IMG/VR virus record: IMGVR_UViG_3300025652_000351
Location: 1-29,916 of that record
Strand: one strand, 5' to 3'
DNA from: a virus
Length of the DNA: 29,916 bases
The notes beneath the pieces were generated by a model. That model saw nothing but the letters and a program-made list of their open reading frames with translations, searched no databases and was not told the DNA's origin. This document shows positions 24,358-29,916 of this stretch, piece by piece; position 1 is the first letter of the stretch, and the number at the start of each line of letters is the position of its first letter. A program made the position numbers and the translations under genes.

Positions 24358-24673
24358 ACTGCTCCTTTAGGATATGCTCTTTATCTTTATTCTTCCAAAC
24401 ATTATTAGGACTGCGGTGATCTTTGAGCATCTCTTCGTAATACTCTTGAAGTACATCAAACTCTATTGCAACGCGCAGCCCCGCTCCAGTGAAGTGTGCC
24501 CAATCAAGAATCCCAACAGGCCTAAACCTTGTTTTGTTTTTAGCTATTAAGAATCCGTTAAAGATTGTACCCTGTCTAGTGTAGCTTACTTCATAAACTA
24601 ATTCAGGGGCTGTCTTTCTAAGATGTTGCAGCGCCTTCTGTAAGGCGTAAGTTCCGTAAGGTGTCTTACTCAT
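24344..24673 (-). CDS. Hypothetical protein between primase-helicase and polymerase
   Basis: This 109-residue protein has a basic helical start (YALQKALQHLRKTAPELVYE). A beta-rich middle follows (VSYTRQGTIFNGFLIAKNK) with a LDWAHFTGAGLRVAIEFDVL segment, then a charged C-terminus. The ATG overlaps the helicase TGA (ATGA) and its 3' end overlaps the polymerase start by 14 bases. The position suggests a replication accessory factor. No family is recognised and no catalytic motif is visible. Confidence 0.6.
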   Translation of the reverse strand: MSKTPYGTYALQKALQHLRKTAPELVYEVSYTRQGTIFNGFLIAKNKTRFRPVGILDWAHFTGAGLRVAIEFDVLQEYYEEMLKDHRSPNNVWKNKDKEHILKEQYANE

Positions 24674-26370
24674 ATTATATCTCCATCAAACTGAGACGCA
24701 TCGTAATCATCTAACTCTCTAAGCCTTCCTGTCTTGCCATCATACAGTAAGTTGCATGCCACTCCGACATCTCCGGTGTATCTAGATTTAAGCACTCGCA
24801 CCTTGGTGGTTGATGCCTCTATTTCATCTTCTGATTGTTGGTTACGCTCAAGTGCAATCACGCAGTCAGATAACTGAGCAATAGACTGTGAGCCTCTGAG
24901 GTGTGATAGGCCTGTCTCGATACCGTTCTCATGTCCACGGTTCCCTTCAACTCTACGCAAGTGTGACACTAGGATCATGCCGCAGCCTGTTTCTTCTACC
25001 ATGGTTCTGAGCTTATGCATGATACTATCAATAGCTTTCCGCTCATCATTCTCCAGTGTAGAGAGAACCAACATGTGTAAGTGATCAACAACAATCCATT
25101 TACAGTCTAGACCAATGATCATGTAGCGTAGCTTGCTGAAGATGTCATCAAGATTATTGACACCGTGGTGAGCATGAATCCAAACACGACCCTCATTATC
25201 ACCCATGAATACTTTCTTGAAGCATTCGTCTAACTGATCGTCTGTGAACTGAGCCTTAACACTGTCGAGGTGTAGCTTGGCGTTAGCTTCAACGGCCATG
25301 ATGCCCTCAGCAGTACGAGACCAGTTCTCTTCAAGGGCTACAACACCTACATTATCTTCTGTGTTATCGATCAGCCAGTGTTCTATCTCACGAGTAACAG
25401 ATGACTTACCCAGCCCTGTGCCGCCAGTGAGAGTGACTAGCTCACCTGCTCTCATGCCTTCTAACTTGCCGTTGAGACCAGACCAAGGATAGGGAATAGC
25501 TGTTTTCTTTTCAGTGCGTAGCTTTTGATAAGCTCCCAGCTGATCAGATAGATTTAAAACACCAGAAGGTGTGTAGAGTTTTGCTTCCCAGAAAGCACTA
25601 ACATATGCAGAATGTCTACCCTGACGCAACATATCGTTTGCATCCTTGTAGTCCACAGGCAGTGTCATGATCTTAGCTTTGCCGGGAGTTAATAGTTTTG
25701 CAATTTGTTTAGCCGCTTCCTTGCCGGGCTTATCGTTGTCGAAGTTAATGACAACAGAGTCGAACGACTCAAGATATTCAAGACTAGCTTTAACATCACG
25801 GACACCTCCCTGTGCCCCTGACTTTATTGATACTGCTGGCCACTTAGAACCCATAAGTTCGTAAGCAGCCATAGCATCGCACTCGCCTTCCACTAATGTT
25901 ATAAACTTACCGCCTGCTTTAAACAGGTTCTCACCAAACAACCCAACTTCTTTAGAGCTTCCTTCCCAAGCAAAAGACTTATCTGGCTTGCGAATCTTTG
26001 AAGCTGCTAGTTCGTGTCCATTATAATAAGGGTAAACATGCTTATCAATCTGGCCTGAATTAGTAACTGTAGCTCTCACCCCATACTTTTTTGCTGTAGC
26101 TAAACTAATCTTGCGATCAGCCAGCTCTACAAATCTAGCATCAGATGTCCGCTGCTGGTGTGAACTCTGTTCCATCTTACTGTTCCTTTGATAAACTTCA
26201 AAGTCCGTTATCGTGTCCGGTTCAATGTCCGGTTGGTGTACTTCCGATGTACTGTAGTTTTTAAAATACTTATTACAACTAAAGCAGAATGCAGACCCAT
26301 CATCATTGATACCTGCTGCATCGCTAGAGCCGCACTCAAAGCACGGCTGGTGCATTTTAACGAAAGGCAT
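24670..26370 (-). CDS. T7 gp4-like DNA primase-helicase
   Basis: This 566-residue bifunctional enzyme matches T7 gp4 (566 residues). The N-terminal zinc-binding motif is Cys10/Cys13 (CFEC) and Cys29/Cys32 (CFSC). The TOPRIM primase has LVEGECDAM (Glu161) and INFDNDKPG (Asp211, Asp213). The helicase has Walker A GGTGLGKSS (316-324), LEENW as the H1a region (347-350), Walker B-like WIVVDHLHML, and ILVSHLRR as motif H3. It unwinds DNA ahead of the polymerase and makes RNA primers. GAGGAG upstream supports the start. Confidence 0.94.
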   Translation of the reverse strand: MPFVKMHQPCFECGSSDAAGINDDGSAFCFSCNKYFKNYSTSEVHQPDIEPDTITDFEVYQRNSKMEQSSHQQRTSDARFVELADRKISLATAKKYGVRATVTNSGQIDKHVYPYYNGHELAASKIRKPDKSFAWEGSSKEVGLFGENLFKAGGKFITLVEGECDAMAAYELMGSKWPAVSIKSGAQGGVRDVKASLEYLESFDSVVINFDNDKPGKEAAKQIAKLLTPGKAKIMTLPVDYKDANDMLRQGRHSAYVSAFWEAKLYTPSGVLNLSDQLGAYQKLRTEKKTAIPYPWSGLNGKLEGMRAGELVTLTGGTGLGKSSVTREIEHWLIDNTEDNVGVVALEENWSRTAEGIMAVEANAKLHLDSVKAQFTDDQLDECFKKVFMGDNEGRVWIHAHHGVNNLDDIFSKLRYMIIGLDCKWIVVDHLHMLVLSTLENDERKAIDSIMHKLRTMVEETGCGMILVSHLRRVEGNRGHENGIETGLSHLRGSQSIAQLSDCVIALERNQQSEDEIEASTTKVRVLKSRYTGDVGVACNLLYDGKTGRLRELDDYDASQFDGDII

Positions 26371-26375
26371 TTGCC

Positions 26376-26603
26376 TTACTCCTCAGTTTGTGCAACTTCC
26401 TCTGTTGCGATAGCCTCTTCCGTAAGGTGGTTTTCTTTAAGATCATTAATTAGTGCTACAGTGGCTGCTTGCATTAAGCCTGCGGTCATTGAAGCTTCTT
26501 GCAACTTGGCGTTTGCTTCTACCAAGTGTGTAAGAATTACCCTACCCTCATCTGAGAGTAGGTCTGATTCATAGTTTACGTTGTCGATTGTTACTAGTGC
26601 CAT
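26376..26603 (-). CDS. Small acidic helical phage protein
   Basis: This 75-residue protein starts VTIDNVNYESDLLSDEGRVI and continues as a long helix with AKLQEASMTAGLMQAATVALINDL, ending in a Glu-rich tail. The 'ID...Y...LSDE' start followed by one long helix resembles small phage proteins of unknown function that often sit near replication genes. The ATG overlaps the stop of the SSB gene (TAATG). An accessory role is inferred from position only. Confidence 0.6.
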   Translation of the reverse strand: MALVTIDNVNYESDLLSDEGRVILTHLVEANAKLQEASMTAGLMQAATVALINDLKENHLTEEAIATEEVAQTEE

Positions 26604-27031
26604 TACAGTTCATCCTCCATTCCGCCATCTAGTGAATCAAACTCTGAACCATCAGGTGAACCAACTTCTACTAAGTCAATAACCTGCATAGCTTGGAAGT
26701 CTAAGCCCTTAAATATCTTGCCTTTCCATTCTGATTCCCACTCCTTGTACTGAACCTTAACGCTTGAGCCGTTACCTACACGAGCATCTAGCGGGTTCTT
26801 GTACGCATCTACCAAGCGGGGTGCTGGACGTACCATGCCGTTCGGGCCGTTAACTTTACGCTTGATTACAACTGCTGGGCCTTCATCCATCTGTTTAATA
26901 GTGAAGCCTCGTGATTGAAAATCTTCAGCAGTCGCCTCATCTACAACTAGATTAACCGAATACACTGGCTCATAAGTTGTGTTAGGTGTAGTGACTGAAG
27001 CCCAATATGCTGCGCCTTGTAGTATTGCCAT
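26603..27031 (-). CDS. Probable single-stranded DNA-binding protein
   Basis: This 142-residue protein is beta-rich: YWASVTTPNTTYEPVYSVNL, then AVVIKRKVNGPNG and GSSVKVQYKEWESEWKGKIF. It carries basic and aromatic residues, as in OB folds. The C-terminus is strongly acidic with GGMEDEL, like the tails of T7 gp2.5 and SSB that contact the polymerase and helicase. Gene order supports this, since the primase-helicase and polymerase follow. AGAGG upstream fits the ATG. A sigma-70-type promoter lies 37 bases upstream. The family is not certain (DUF2815-like or gp2.5-like). Confidence 0.72.
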   Translation of the reverse strand: MAILQGAAYWASVTTPNTTYEPVYSVNLVVDEATAEDFQSRGFTIKQMDEGPAVVIKRKVNGPNGMVRPAPRLVDAYKNPLDARVGNGSSVKVQYKEWESEWKGKIFKGLDFQAMQVIDLVEVGSPDGSEFDSLDGGMEDEL

Positions 27032-27067
27032 GTTGCTTTCCTCTTTGTGGTTGTAAAATGTTTGTGG

Positions 27068-27096
27068 AATATACCACGTTTATTTGTTGCCGTCAA
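27068..27096 (-). promoter_or_regulatory. Sigma-70-type promoter for SSB and replication genes
   Basis: On the minus strand, TTGACG (27091-27096) and TATATT (27068-27073) are separated by exactly 17 bases. Transcription would begin near 27060 and leave a ~30-base leader before the SSB ATG. The -35 lies in the end of the MazG-like gene. It should boost the replication genes over the upstream small genes. Confidence 0.6.
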
Positions 27097-27421
27097 TATC
27101 TGAAGCCTTGATAAAGATTCCGTCCTTCATTATTCCTGTACGATCTTTAATATCTTCATAAGCATGATCAATACAGTGCTTCAAAGGCAGGTTGTTTCGT
27201 ACAGCTATGTTAATTAATATAACTATGATGTCTCCGATGTCATCAACAGGTGTCGTATTTTTGCAGATGCTGTCTGATAACTCCCCAACTTCCTGCATAA
27301 GTTTTAACACTTGTTGTTTATCATCCGACCCATGTATAAGGTTACGAGCTAAGTGCCAAGAGATTATCCGCTGTATTGAAATCTCTATGCCACGGTTTTC
27401 TTCATTTATTTCTTGCTCCAT
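27080..27421 (-). CDS. MazG-like nucleotide pyrophosphohydrolase
   Basis: This 113-residue protein is helical with the MazG metal site: QEVGEL (Glu44, Glu47) and, 14 residues on, VDDIGDIIVIL (Asp61, Asp64). Asp61 takes the place of the usual Glu in the ExxD half. All-alpha NTP pyrophosphohydrolases of this size cleave (d)NTPs or signalling nucleotides, and MazG proteins are common in marine phages. The role is probably nucleotide pool control or removal of damaged nucleotides. The start lies 16 bases inside the preceding gene. Confidence 0.75.
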   Translation of the reverse strand: MEQEINEENRGIEISIQRIISWHLARNLIHGSDDKQQVLKLMQEVGELSDSICKNTTPVDDIGDIIVILINIAVRNNLPLKHCIDHAYEDIKDRTGIMKDGIFIKASDIDGNK

Positions 27422-27654
27422 ATCTCTCCTCCTTTAACTTTTGTTTTAACGGTGTCTGATTTAACAGCCATTAACTCCATCATAGCCTCATATTCAGTCT
27501 TGTCAATAATGTATTGTATTACAGTTTGCTCCCTGACATTGTACATAGAGCAGGCTGTACTTAAAGGAACCTTCCCGTCCACCACATCCAAAGCTGCTTT
27601 AGCTGTAGCCATAGCTTCAAGACTAGGACTGCCAGATATTGTTTGTTCAAACAT
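27406..27654 (-). CDS. Small protein with helix-turn-helix-like segment
   Basis: This 82-residue protein has VVDGKVPLSTACSMYNVREQ followed by TVIQYIIDK (about 24-52). The 'PLSTA..YNV...T' spacing resembles pipsqueak/homeodomain-like HTH domains that bind DNA. The C-terminus is basic (KTKVKGGEIWSKK). The ATG overlaps the previous TAA. As one of the early leftward genes it may be a transcription regulator. The HTH is read by eye and is moderate evidence. Confidence 0.5.
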   Translation of the reverse strand: MFEQTISGSPSLEAMATAKAALDVVDGKVPLSTACSMYNVREQTVIQYIIDKTEYEAMMELMAVKSDTVKTKVKGGEIWSKK

Positions 27655-27800
27655 TATGCTAACTCCAAAAACATAAACAACAATGTGAATAGCACTGCGA
27701 ATATCACCGCAACATTACTCCACTTTATAAACCTGCTAGGTATCCTTGAAAAATCAAGTAGTCTTTTTACTCTCCTTGACTTCAGTAGATTGCTTAACAT
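27654..27800 (-). CDS. 48-residue single-TM membrane peptide
   Basis: The frame runs from ATG 27800 to TAA 27656-27654, with AGGAG 7 bases upstream of the ATG. It begins MLSNLLKSRRVKRLLDFSRI, an amphipathic cationic region, and ends in a hydrophobic span VAVIFAVLFTLLFMFLELA. The end overlaps the next ATG by one base. The gene is nested 47 bases into the preceding frame. The basic-then-hydrophobic plan predicts an inner-membrane peptide with an N-terminus in the cytoplasm. Early small membrane peptides can alter host membrane functions or block superinfection; the role here is unknown. Confidence 0.6.
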   Translation of the reverse strand: MLSNLLKSRRVKRLLDFSRIPSRFIKWSNVAVIFAVLFTLLFMFLELA

Positions 27801-27915
27801 TTTTCATCTCCTCTTTAAATGTTTGTTTAAATATTTCATCAAAATTTTTACTGAACTTATTGTGATCTACTCTTCTAGCTCGATCACCTTTACCGCCATG
27901 AGTTTGTTCGCCCAT
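27754..27915 (-). CDS. Small charged phage protein (GKGDRARRVD motif)
   Basis: The chosen ATG at 27915 has GGAGGG 5 bases upstream; an earlier in-frame ATG at 27966 has no such site and overlaps the preceding gene. The product has 53 residues, starting MGEQTHGGKGDRARRVDHNK with FSKNFDEIFKQ next and a Lys/Glu-rich tail. The 'GKGDR.R.V....F..NFDEIF' pattern recurs in tiny phage proteins of unknown function. The tail of this frame overlaps the start of the TM peptide gene. Confidence 0.6.
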   Translation of the reverse strand: MGEQTHGGKGDRARRVDHNKFSKNFDEIFKQTFKEEMKNVKQSTEVKESKKTT

Positions 27916-27916
27916 G

Positions 27917-28117
27917 TCATCCCTCCATATATACTTGTCCGAATGTAAGAACAAAGAAAGGCACACACAATACTATGCCTTCAAACTGTGCGGCTTCAAA
28001 ACCATCTATGTCATCGCCACACACCCACACTGCACGAGTATCAGTAAACTCTAAGTCTAAACCCACACCGTTTCGTACATTTACACTGAAGTTATACTTT
28101 CCAAAATTGATTGTCAT
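27917..28117 (-). CDS. Small beta-rich hypothetical protein
   Basis: This 66-residue protein reads MTINFGKYNFSVNVRNGVGL, then EFTDTRAVWVCGDDIDGFEA, and ends in a hydrophobic strand VLCVPFFVLTFGQVYMEG. AGGG lies 9 bases before the ATG. It sits directly after the DUF932 gene (1-base gap). The alternating pattern suggests a small beta sheet. No family is recognised. Confidence 0.55.
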   Translation of the reverse strand: MTINFGKYNFSVNVRNGVGLDLEFTDTRAVWVCGDDIDGFEAAQFEGIVLCVPFFVLTFGQVYMEG

Positions 28118-28118
28118 C

Positions 28119-29057
28119 CTATGCTGCCCTCATGAATTGGTTAGATTTAACAGCCTCACGAACTATCTGCTGTCGTTGATTCTGAACTGCTGCAATGTTC
28201 ACCTCATTACTAAGTCGGGAGGCTGTCGCATGAGTTGACCAGTCAGTCAAAGCATTATACACAGCCCAGTAATTATTACCTAGTCGCTGAGAATAAACTG
28301 TTTTATATTTGTTCCAAACATATTCAAGACTGGCGTTGCGTCTGGGAAGATCTCCAAGGATAACTTGAGGATCAACGTACCCTAACCCTATGAGCTTCTC
28401 AGCTGATGTGCATTTGAGAGACTTACAAAAGAATATAAAGGCGCTCTCATCATCAGTCCTTGTCTGCTGCCACTGCTGCCACAGGTCACGCTCTTTGTGG
28501 AAAAGTTGTAAAGACTTAGTGATAACTCGACCACCCTGCTCAATGTCCAAAGACCTTGTGTGCTTTGCTTTAAACACAGCAACCTCACCGCTAACAAAGA
28601 CTTGTAGATTTGTACACGCCTGCTGAATAGCTGCTGCACTGATCATGAACGGCCAAGTACCATCGAAGGATGATATGGACAACAGACTCAGAGCAGCTGT
28701 ATCTCCATCAGCAGTCCTATACGTATGCTCAGGAAGTTTGTACTGCACAAAAGTTCTTGAACCATCATGAGATGTACGGATAGTTTCTTGTATCCCGTTA
28801 ATTGACAGATCAGAACGCTCAATAATATTACGAGTAACATCTATCATGTGCTTAGGTGCAACAGGTTTGTAACCATGTCCGTGTACTCCCAGCTCTTGAG
28901 CTGTATCTGTACGATAGATAATAGACTTGGAGCTTTCATAAGCATCTAAATAAATTAAAGGTGCTGTAGCTATATCAAAATCTGCTGAGCCATAACCCCC
29001 ATTGCGGATTGTAGTTAACGCTGTGTTGTTTGCAAACATAGGTGTAATGTTGTTCAT
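28119..29057 (-). CDS. DUF932-family phage/plasmid protein
   Basis: The best start is ATG 29057, since GGAG lies 6 bases upstream; an in-frame TTG at 29069 covers that ribosome site. The 312-residue product matches DUF932-like phage proteins: RNGGYGSADFDIATAPLIYL at the start, HGHGYKPVAPKHMID, and LLSISSFDGTWPF followed by ACTNLQVFVSGEVAVFKAKH. DUF932 proteins are widespread on phages and plasmids with no settled activity; the fold is shared with LGT/YfjQ-type proteins as I recall. It is the first gene after the strongest leftward promoter, so it should be made early and abundantly. Confidence 0.75.
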   Translation of the reverse strand: MNNITPMFANNTALTTIRNGGYGSADFDIATAPLIYLDAYESSKSIIYRTDTAQELGVHGHGYKPVAPKHMIDVTRNIIERSDLSINGIQETIRTSHDGSRTFVQYKLPEHTYRTADGDTAALSLLSISSFDGTWPFMISAAAIQQACTNLQVFVSGEVAVFKAKHTRSLDIEQGGRVITKSLQLFHKERDLWQQWQQTRTDDESAFIFFCKSLKCTSAEKLIGLGYVDPQVILGDLPRRNASLEYVWNKYKTVYSQRLGNNYWAVYNALTDWSTHATASRLSNEVNIAAVQNQRQQIVREAVKSNQFMRAA

Positions 29058-29089
29058 TTCATTCTCCAAAAAAAAGTTTTAGTCTTCGG

Positions 29090-29117
29090 TTGACATCATT
29101 TGAAAAGAGATTATAAT
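29090..29117 (+). promoter_or_regulatory. Rightward sigma-70 consensus promoter facing the early genes
   Basis: TTGACA (29090-29095) and TATAAT (29112-29117), both perfect consensus, are 16 bases apart on the plus strand. Transcription would start near 29124 and run rightward, antisense to the small early genes. No coding region for it is seen in the window. Confidence 0.55.
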
Positions 29118-29139
29118 ACTTTTAAGGTTTACAAGTCAA
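29110..29139 (-). promoter_or_regulatory. Leftward sigma-70 promoter for DUF932 and following genes
   Basis: On the minus strand, TTGACT (29134-29139) and perfect TATAAT (29110-29115) are 18 bases apart. Transcription would start near 29103, leaving a ~45-base leader before the DUF932 ATG at 29057. It is the likely main promoter of the leftward arm. Confidence 0.7.
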
Positions 29140-29218
29140 CTATTATTTTATTTATAGTATAACTTATAAGATACAAAAGAACTTATGCACTCTATCAAGA
29201 CTATATAGTGTGTATTCC

Positions 29219-29234
29219 TTATAATTAATTATAA
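29219..29234. repeat. 16-bp perfect palindrome TTATAATTAATTATAA
   Basis: The sequence is identical on both strands and overlaps the stop codon of the gene ending at 29229. Being all A/T, it is a weak hairpin, but it could be a protein-binding operator near the facing promoters. Confidence 0.6.
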
Positions 29235-29465
29235 CAAATCCTTATTGTTATCCTCTTCAACGACCTCAACTGGTGAAATATCCACCACCTGATCGCCATA
29301 TGGCTTATAAACGCCAGAGTTTTTGTTGATCTCTGCATATTGTAGGGCTTCTTCGGGTGAACCAGCCGCCACATCTATGAAGTAACCATTCACTTTTGAC
29401 ATCATAACTTTGTAAACCTTTATAGGTTTCTCAACGTCCATCTGCATTACTAACTTATCTATCAT
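29229..29465 (-). CDS. Small hypothetical early protein
   Basis: This 78-residue protein starts MIDKLVMQMDVEKPIKVYKV, followed by MMSKVNGYFIDVAAGSPEEALQYAE (two parts) and an acidic tail VEVVEEDNNKDLL. The middle resembles a beta-beta-alpha unit where SPEEALQYAE is the helix, common in small phage proteins. AGAGG lies 9 bases before the ATG, and the start overlaps the preceding gene by 11 bases. No family or function is recognised. Confidence 0.6.
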   Translation of the reverse strand: MIDKLVMQMDVEKPIKVYKVMMSKVNGYFIDVAAGSPEEALQYAEINKNSGVYKPYGDQVVDISPVEVVEEDNNKDLL

Positions 29466-29631
29466 CTTCTTGAACCTCTGATTTGAGATGTTGGTTTCCT
29501 TCCTTTCGGAAGCGTTTGTTGTAGCCGCGCTTAATCTTTTTAGCTTCTTGGCTTTTAAGACTTATGAATTTTCTCCAGCGGGTCAGAACATCCTGCTCAT
29601 CACCGCCTTTTAGTTTTATTCTATTCCGCAT
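29455..29631 (-). CDS. 58-residue basic early protein
   Basis: The frame runs from ATG 29631 to TAA 29457-29455. It starts MRNRIKLKGGDEQDVLTRWR and continues KKIKRGYNKRFRKEG. 'KGGDE.D.LT.WRK....KKIKR.YNKR.RRE' is a pattern seen in small phage proteins, suggesting a real nucleic-acid-binding micro-protein. It overlaps the preceding gene by 11 bases and the next by 11. The function is not known. Confidence 0.6.
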   Translation of the reverse strand: MRNRIKLKGGDEQDVLTRWRKFISLKSQEAKKIKRGYNKRFRKEGNQHLKSEVQEDDR

Positions 29632-29794
29632 TTTTCTCTACCAGAGCTGAGTGTGCAAGTGTTAGTTCGCGATAGTGTTTGTTCAACAGCCTCGCCCCTG
29701 TTTCGCTCACCTCTGCACCGTTCAAGTCCTCAAGTGTTTCCTCTAGTGCCATTTCGACCAGCTCTAACAGCACAGCGTGTTCACTAATTTTCAT
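29621..29794 (-). CDS. 57-residue acidic helical protein
   Basis: The frame runs from ATG 29794 to TAG 29623-29621 and is preceded by GGGAGAAAGCAA, a good ribosome site. The product starts MKISEHAVLLELVEMALEET and reads LARL-type helices (GARLLNKHYRELTLAHSALV). It looks like two amphipathic helices. The ATG overlaps the previous TGA (ATGA). No family is recognised. Confidence 0.6.
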   Translation of the reverse strand: MKISEHAVLLELVEMALEETLEDLNGAEVSETGARLLNKHYRELTLAHSALVEKNAE

Positions 29795-29916
29795 TTGCTT
29801 TCTCCCAAGTACGTTATAATATAGAAAGGCCCACCACGCTGACCAATTTTATGTGCATCTTCAAGGGTTGCAGCGTACTGCGTACAACCCATCTCATCCC
29901 AATCAATTGCCCACAT
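29791..29916 (-). CDS. Small early protein reaching the window edge
   Basis: The frame is open from the window edge to TGA 29793-29791. It starts at an ATG on the very last three bases and may begin further upstream. The visible 41 residues include MWAIDWDEMGCTQYAATLED and GQRGGPFYIITYLGESK. The next gene's ATG overlaps its stop. Nothing more can be said about its role. Confidence 0.5.
   Translation of the reverse strand: MWAIDWDEMGCTQYAATLEDAHKIGQRGGPFYIITYLGESK

Larger units (their letters stand above)
29058..29228. other. AT-rich non-coding promoter region
   Basis: This 171-base gap is the longest without a gene in the window. It holds two facing promoters (29090-29139), a run of eight A at 29068-29075 next to the DUF932 ribosome site, and short palindromes CTTATAAG (29163-29170) and CTATATAG (29201-29208). 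Another palindrome overlaps its right edge. No reading frame of note is seen. Confidence 0.7.

Noticed and set aside
29057-29069. TTG start four codons upstream for the DUF932 protein
   Set aside because: The GGAG ribosome site lies within these bases and is correctly placed for the ATG at 29057.
29810-29850. Possible leftward promoter with TATATT before the gene starting at 29794
   Set aside because: The -35 box (TTGGTC) matches the consensus in only three positions, and the bases are coding.
1-29916. tRNA genes, CRISPR arrays, insertion sequences, integrase or attachment site
   Set aside because: No spaced direct repeats, transposase or integrase motifs, or cloverleaf-like gaps were seen. 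Almost all bases are coding, so little room remains for such elements.

Overview
The window looks like part of the genome of a tailed double-stranded DNA phage, most likely a T7-like podovirus of marine type. The basis is a T7-style replication set: family A DNA polymerase, fused primase-helicase, endonuclease I, a PD-(D/E)XK exonuclease and a probable ssDNA-binding protein. It is combined with very large virion proteins, an M15 peptidase endolysin with a 3-TM holin, and almost no non-coding DNA. Terminase, portal, capsid and tail tube genes are not seen and presumably lie left of base 1. No phage RNA polymerase gene is seen, and the promoters found match the host sigma-70 consensus, so host RNA polymerase probably transcribes at least this part. 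The host cannot be named. The adenosylcobalamin-dependent (class II) ribonucleotide reductase suggests a host that makes or imports B12, and such enzymes are common in marine phages of Rhodobacteraceae and cyanobacteria.

Layout. Bases 1-16989 are read rightward: the end of a probable tail gene; two small membrane proteins; a probable holin-like peptide; a GT-A glycosyltransferase; a 1397-residue helical repeat protein; an Ala-rich amphipathic protein; an acidic protein; a 753-residue virion protein with a muramidase-like domain; a 1634-residue polyvalent ejection-type protein; M15 endolysin; 3-TM holin; and four tiny, very basic proteins. The two arms converge at about 17.0 kb on a hairpin. 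Bases 17001-29916 are read leftward from at least two sigma-70-type promoters, at about 29.1 kb and 27.1 kb. In transcription order they hold small early genes, a DUF932 protein, small proteins including a TM peptide and a helix-turn-helix candidate, a MazG-like pyrophosphohydrolase, the ssDNA-binding protein, primase-helicase, DNA polymerase, a T5orf172/GIY-YIG homing-type nuclease, a RecB-like nuclease, endonuclease I, a DUF3310 protein and the class II reductase.

How it works together. The leftward arm should take over nucleotide supply (reductase, MazG), copy DNA (polymerase, primase-helicase, ssDNA-binding protein) and process or recycle DNA (exonuclease, endonuclease I). The rightward arm builds the ejection machinery and lyses the cell. 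Most neighbouring genes overlap by 1-4 bases (ATGA or TAATG), so translation is probably coupled along each arm.

Most unusual points: two near-consensus promoters on opposite strands that face each other and share one palindromic -10 element at 29110-29117; a 110-residue tandem repeat built on 11-residue steps in the largest helical virion protein; a cluster of four basic micro-proteins at the end of the late arm; and several unmarked small genes, one of them a TM peptide at 27654-27800.
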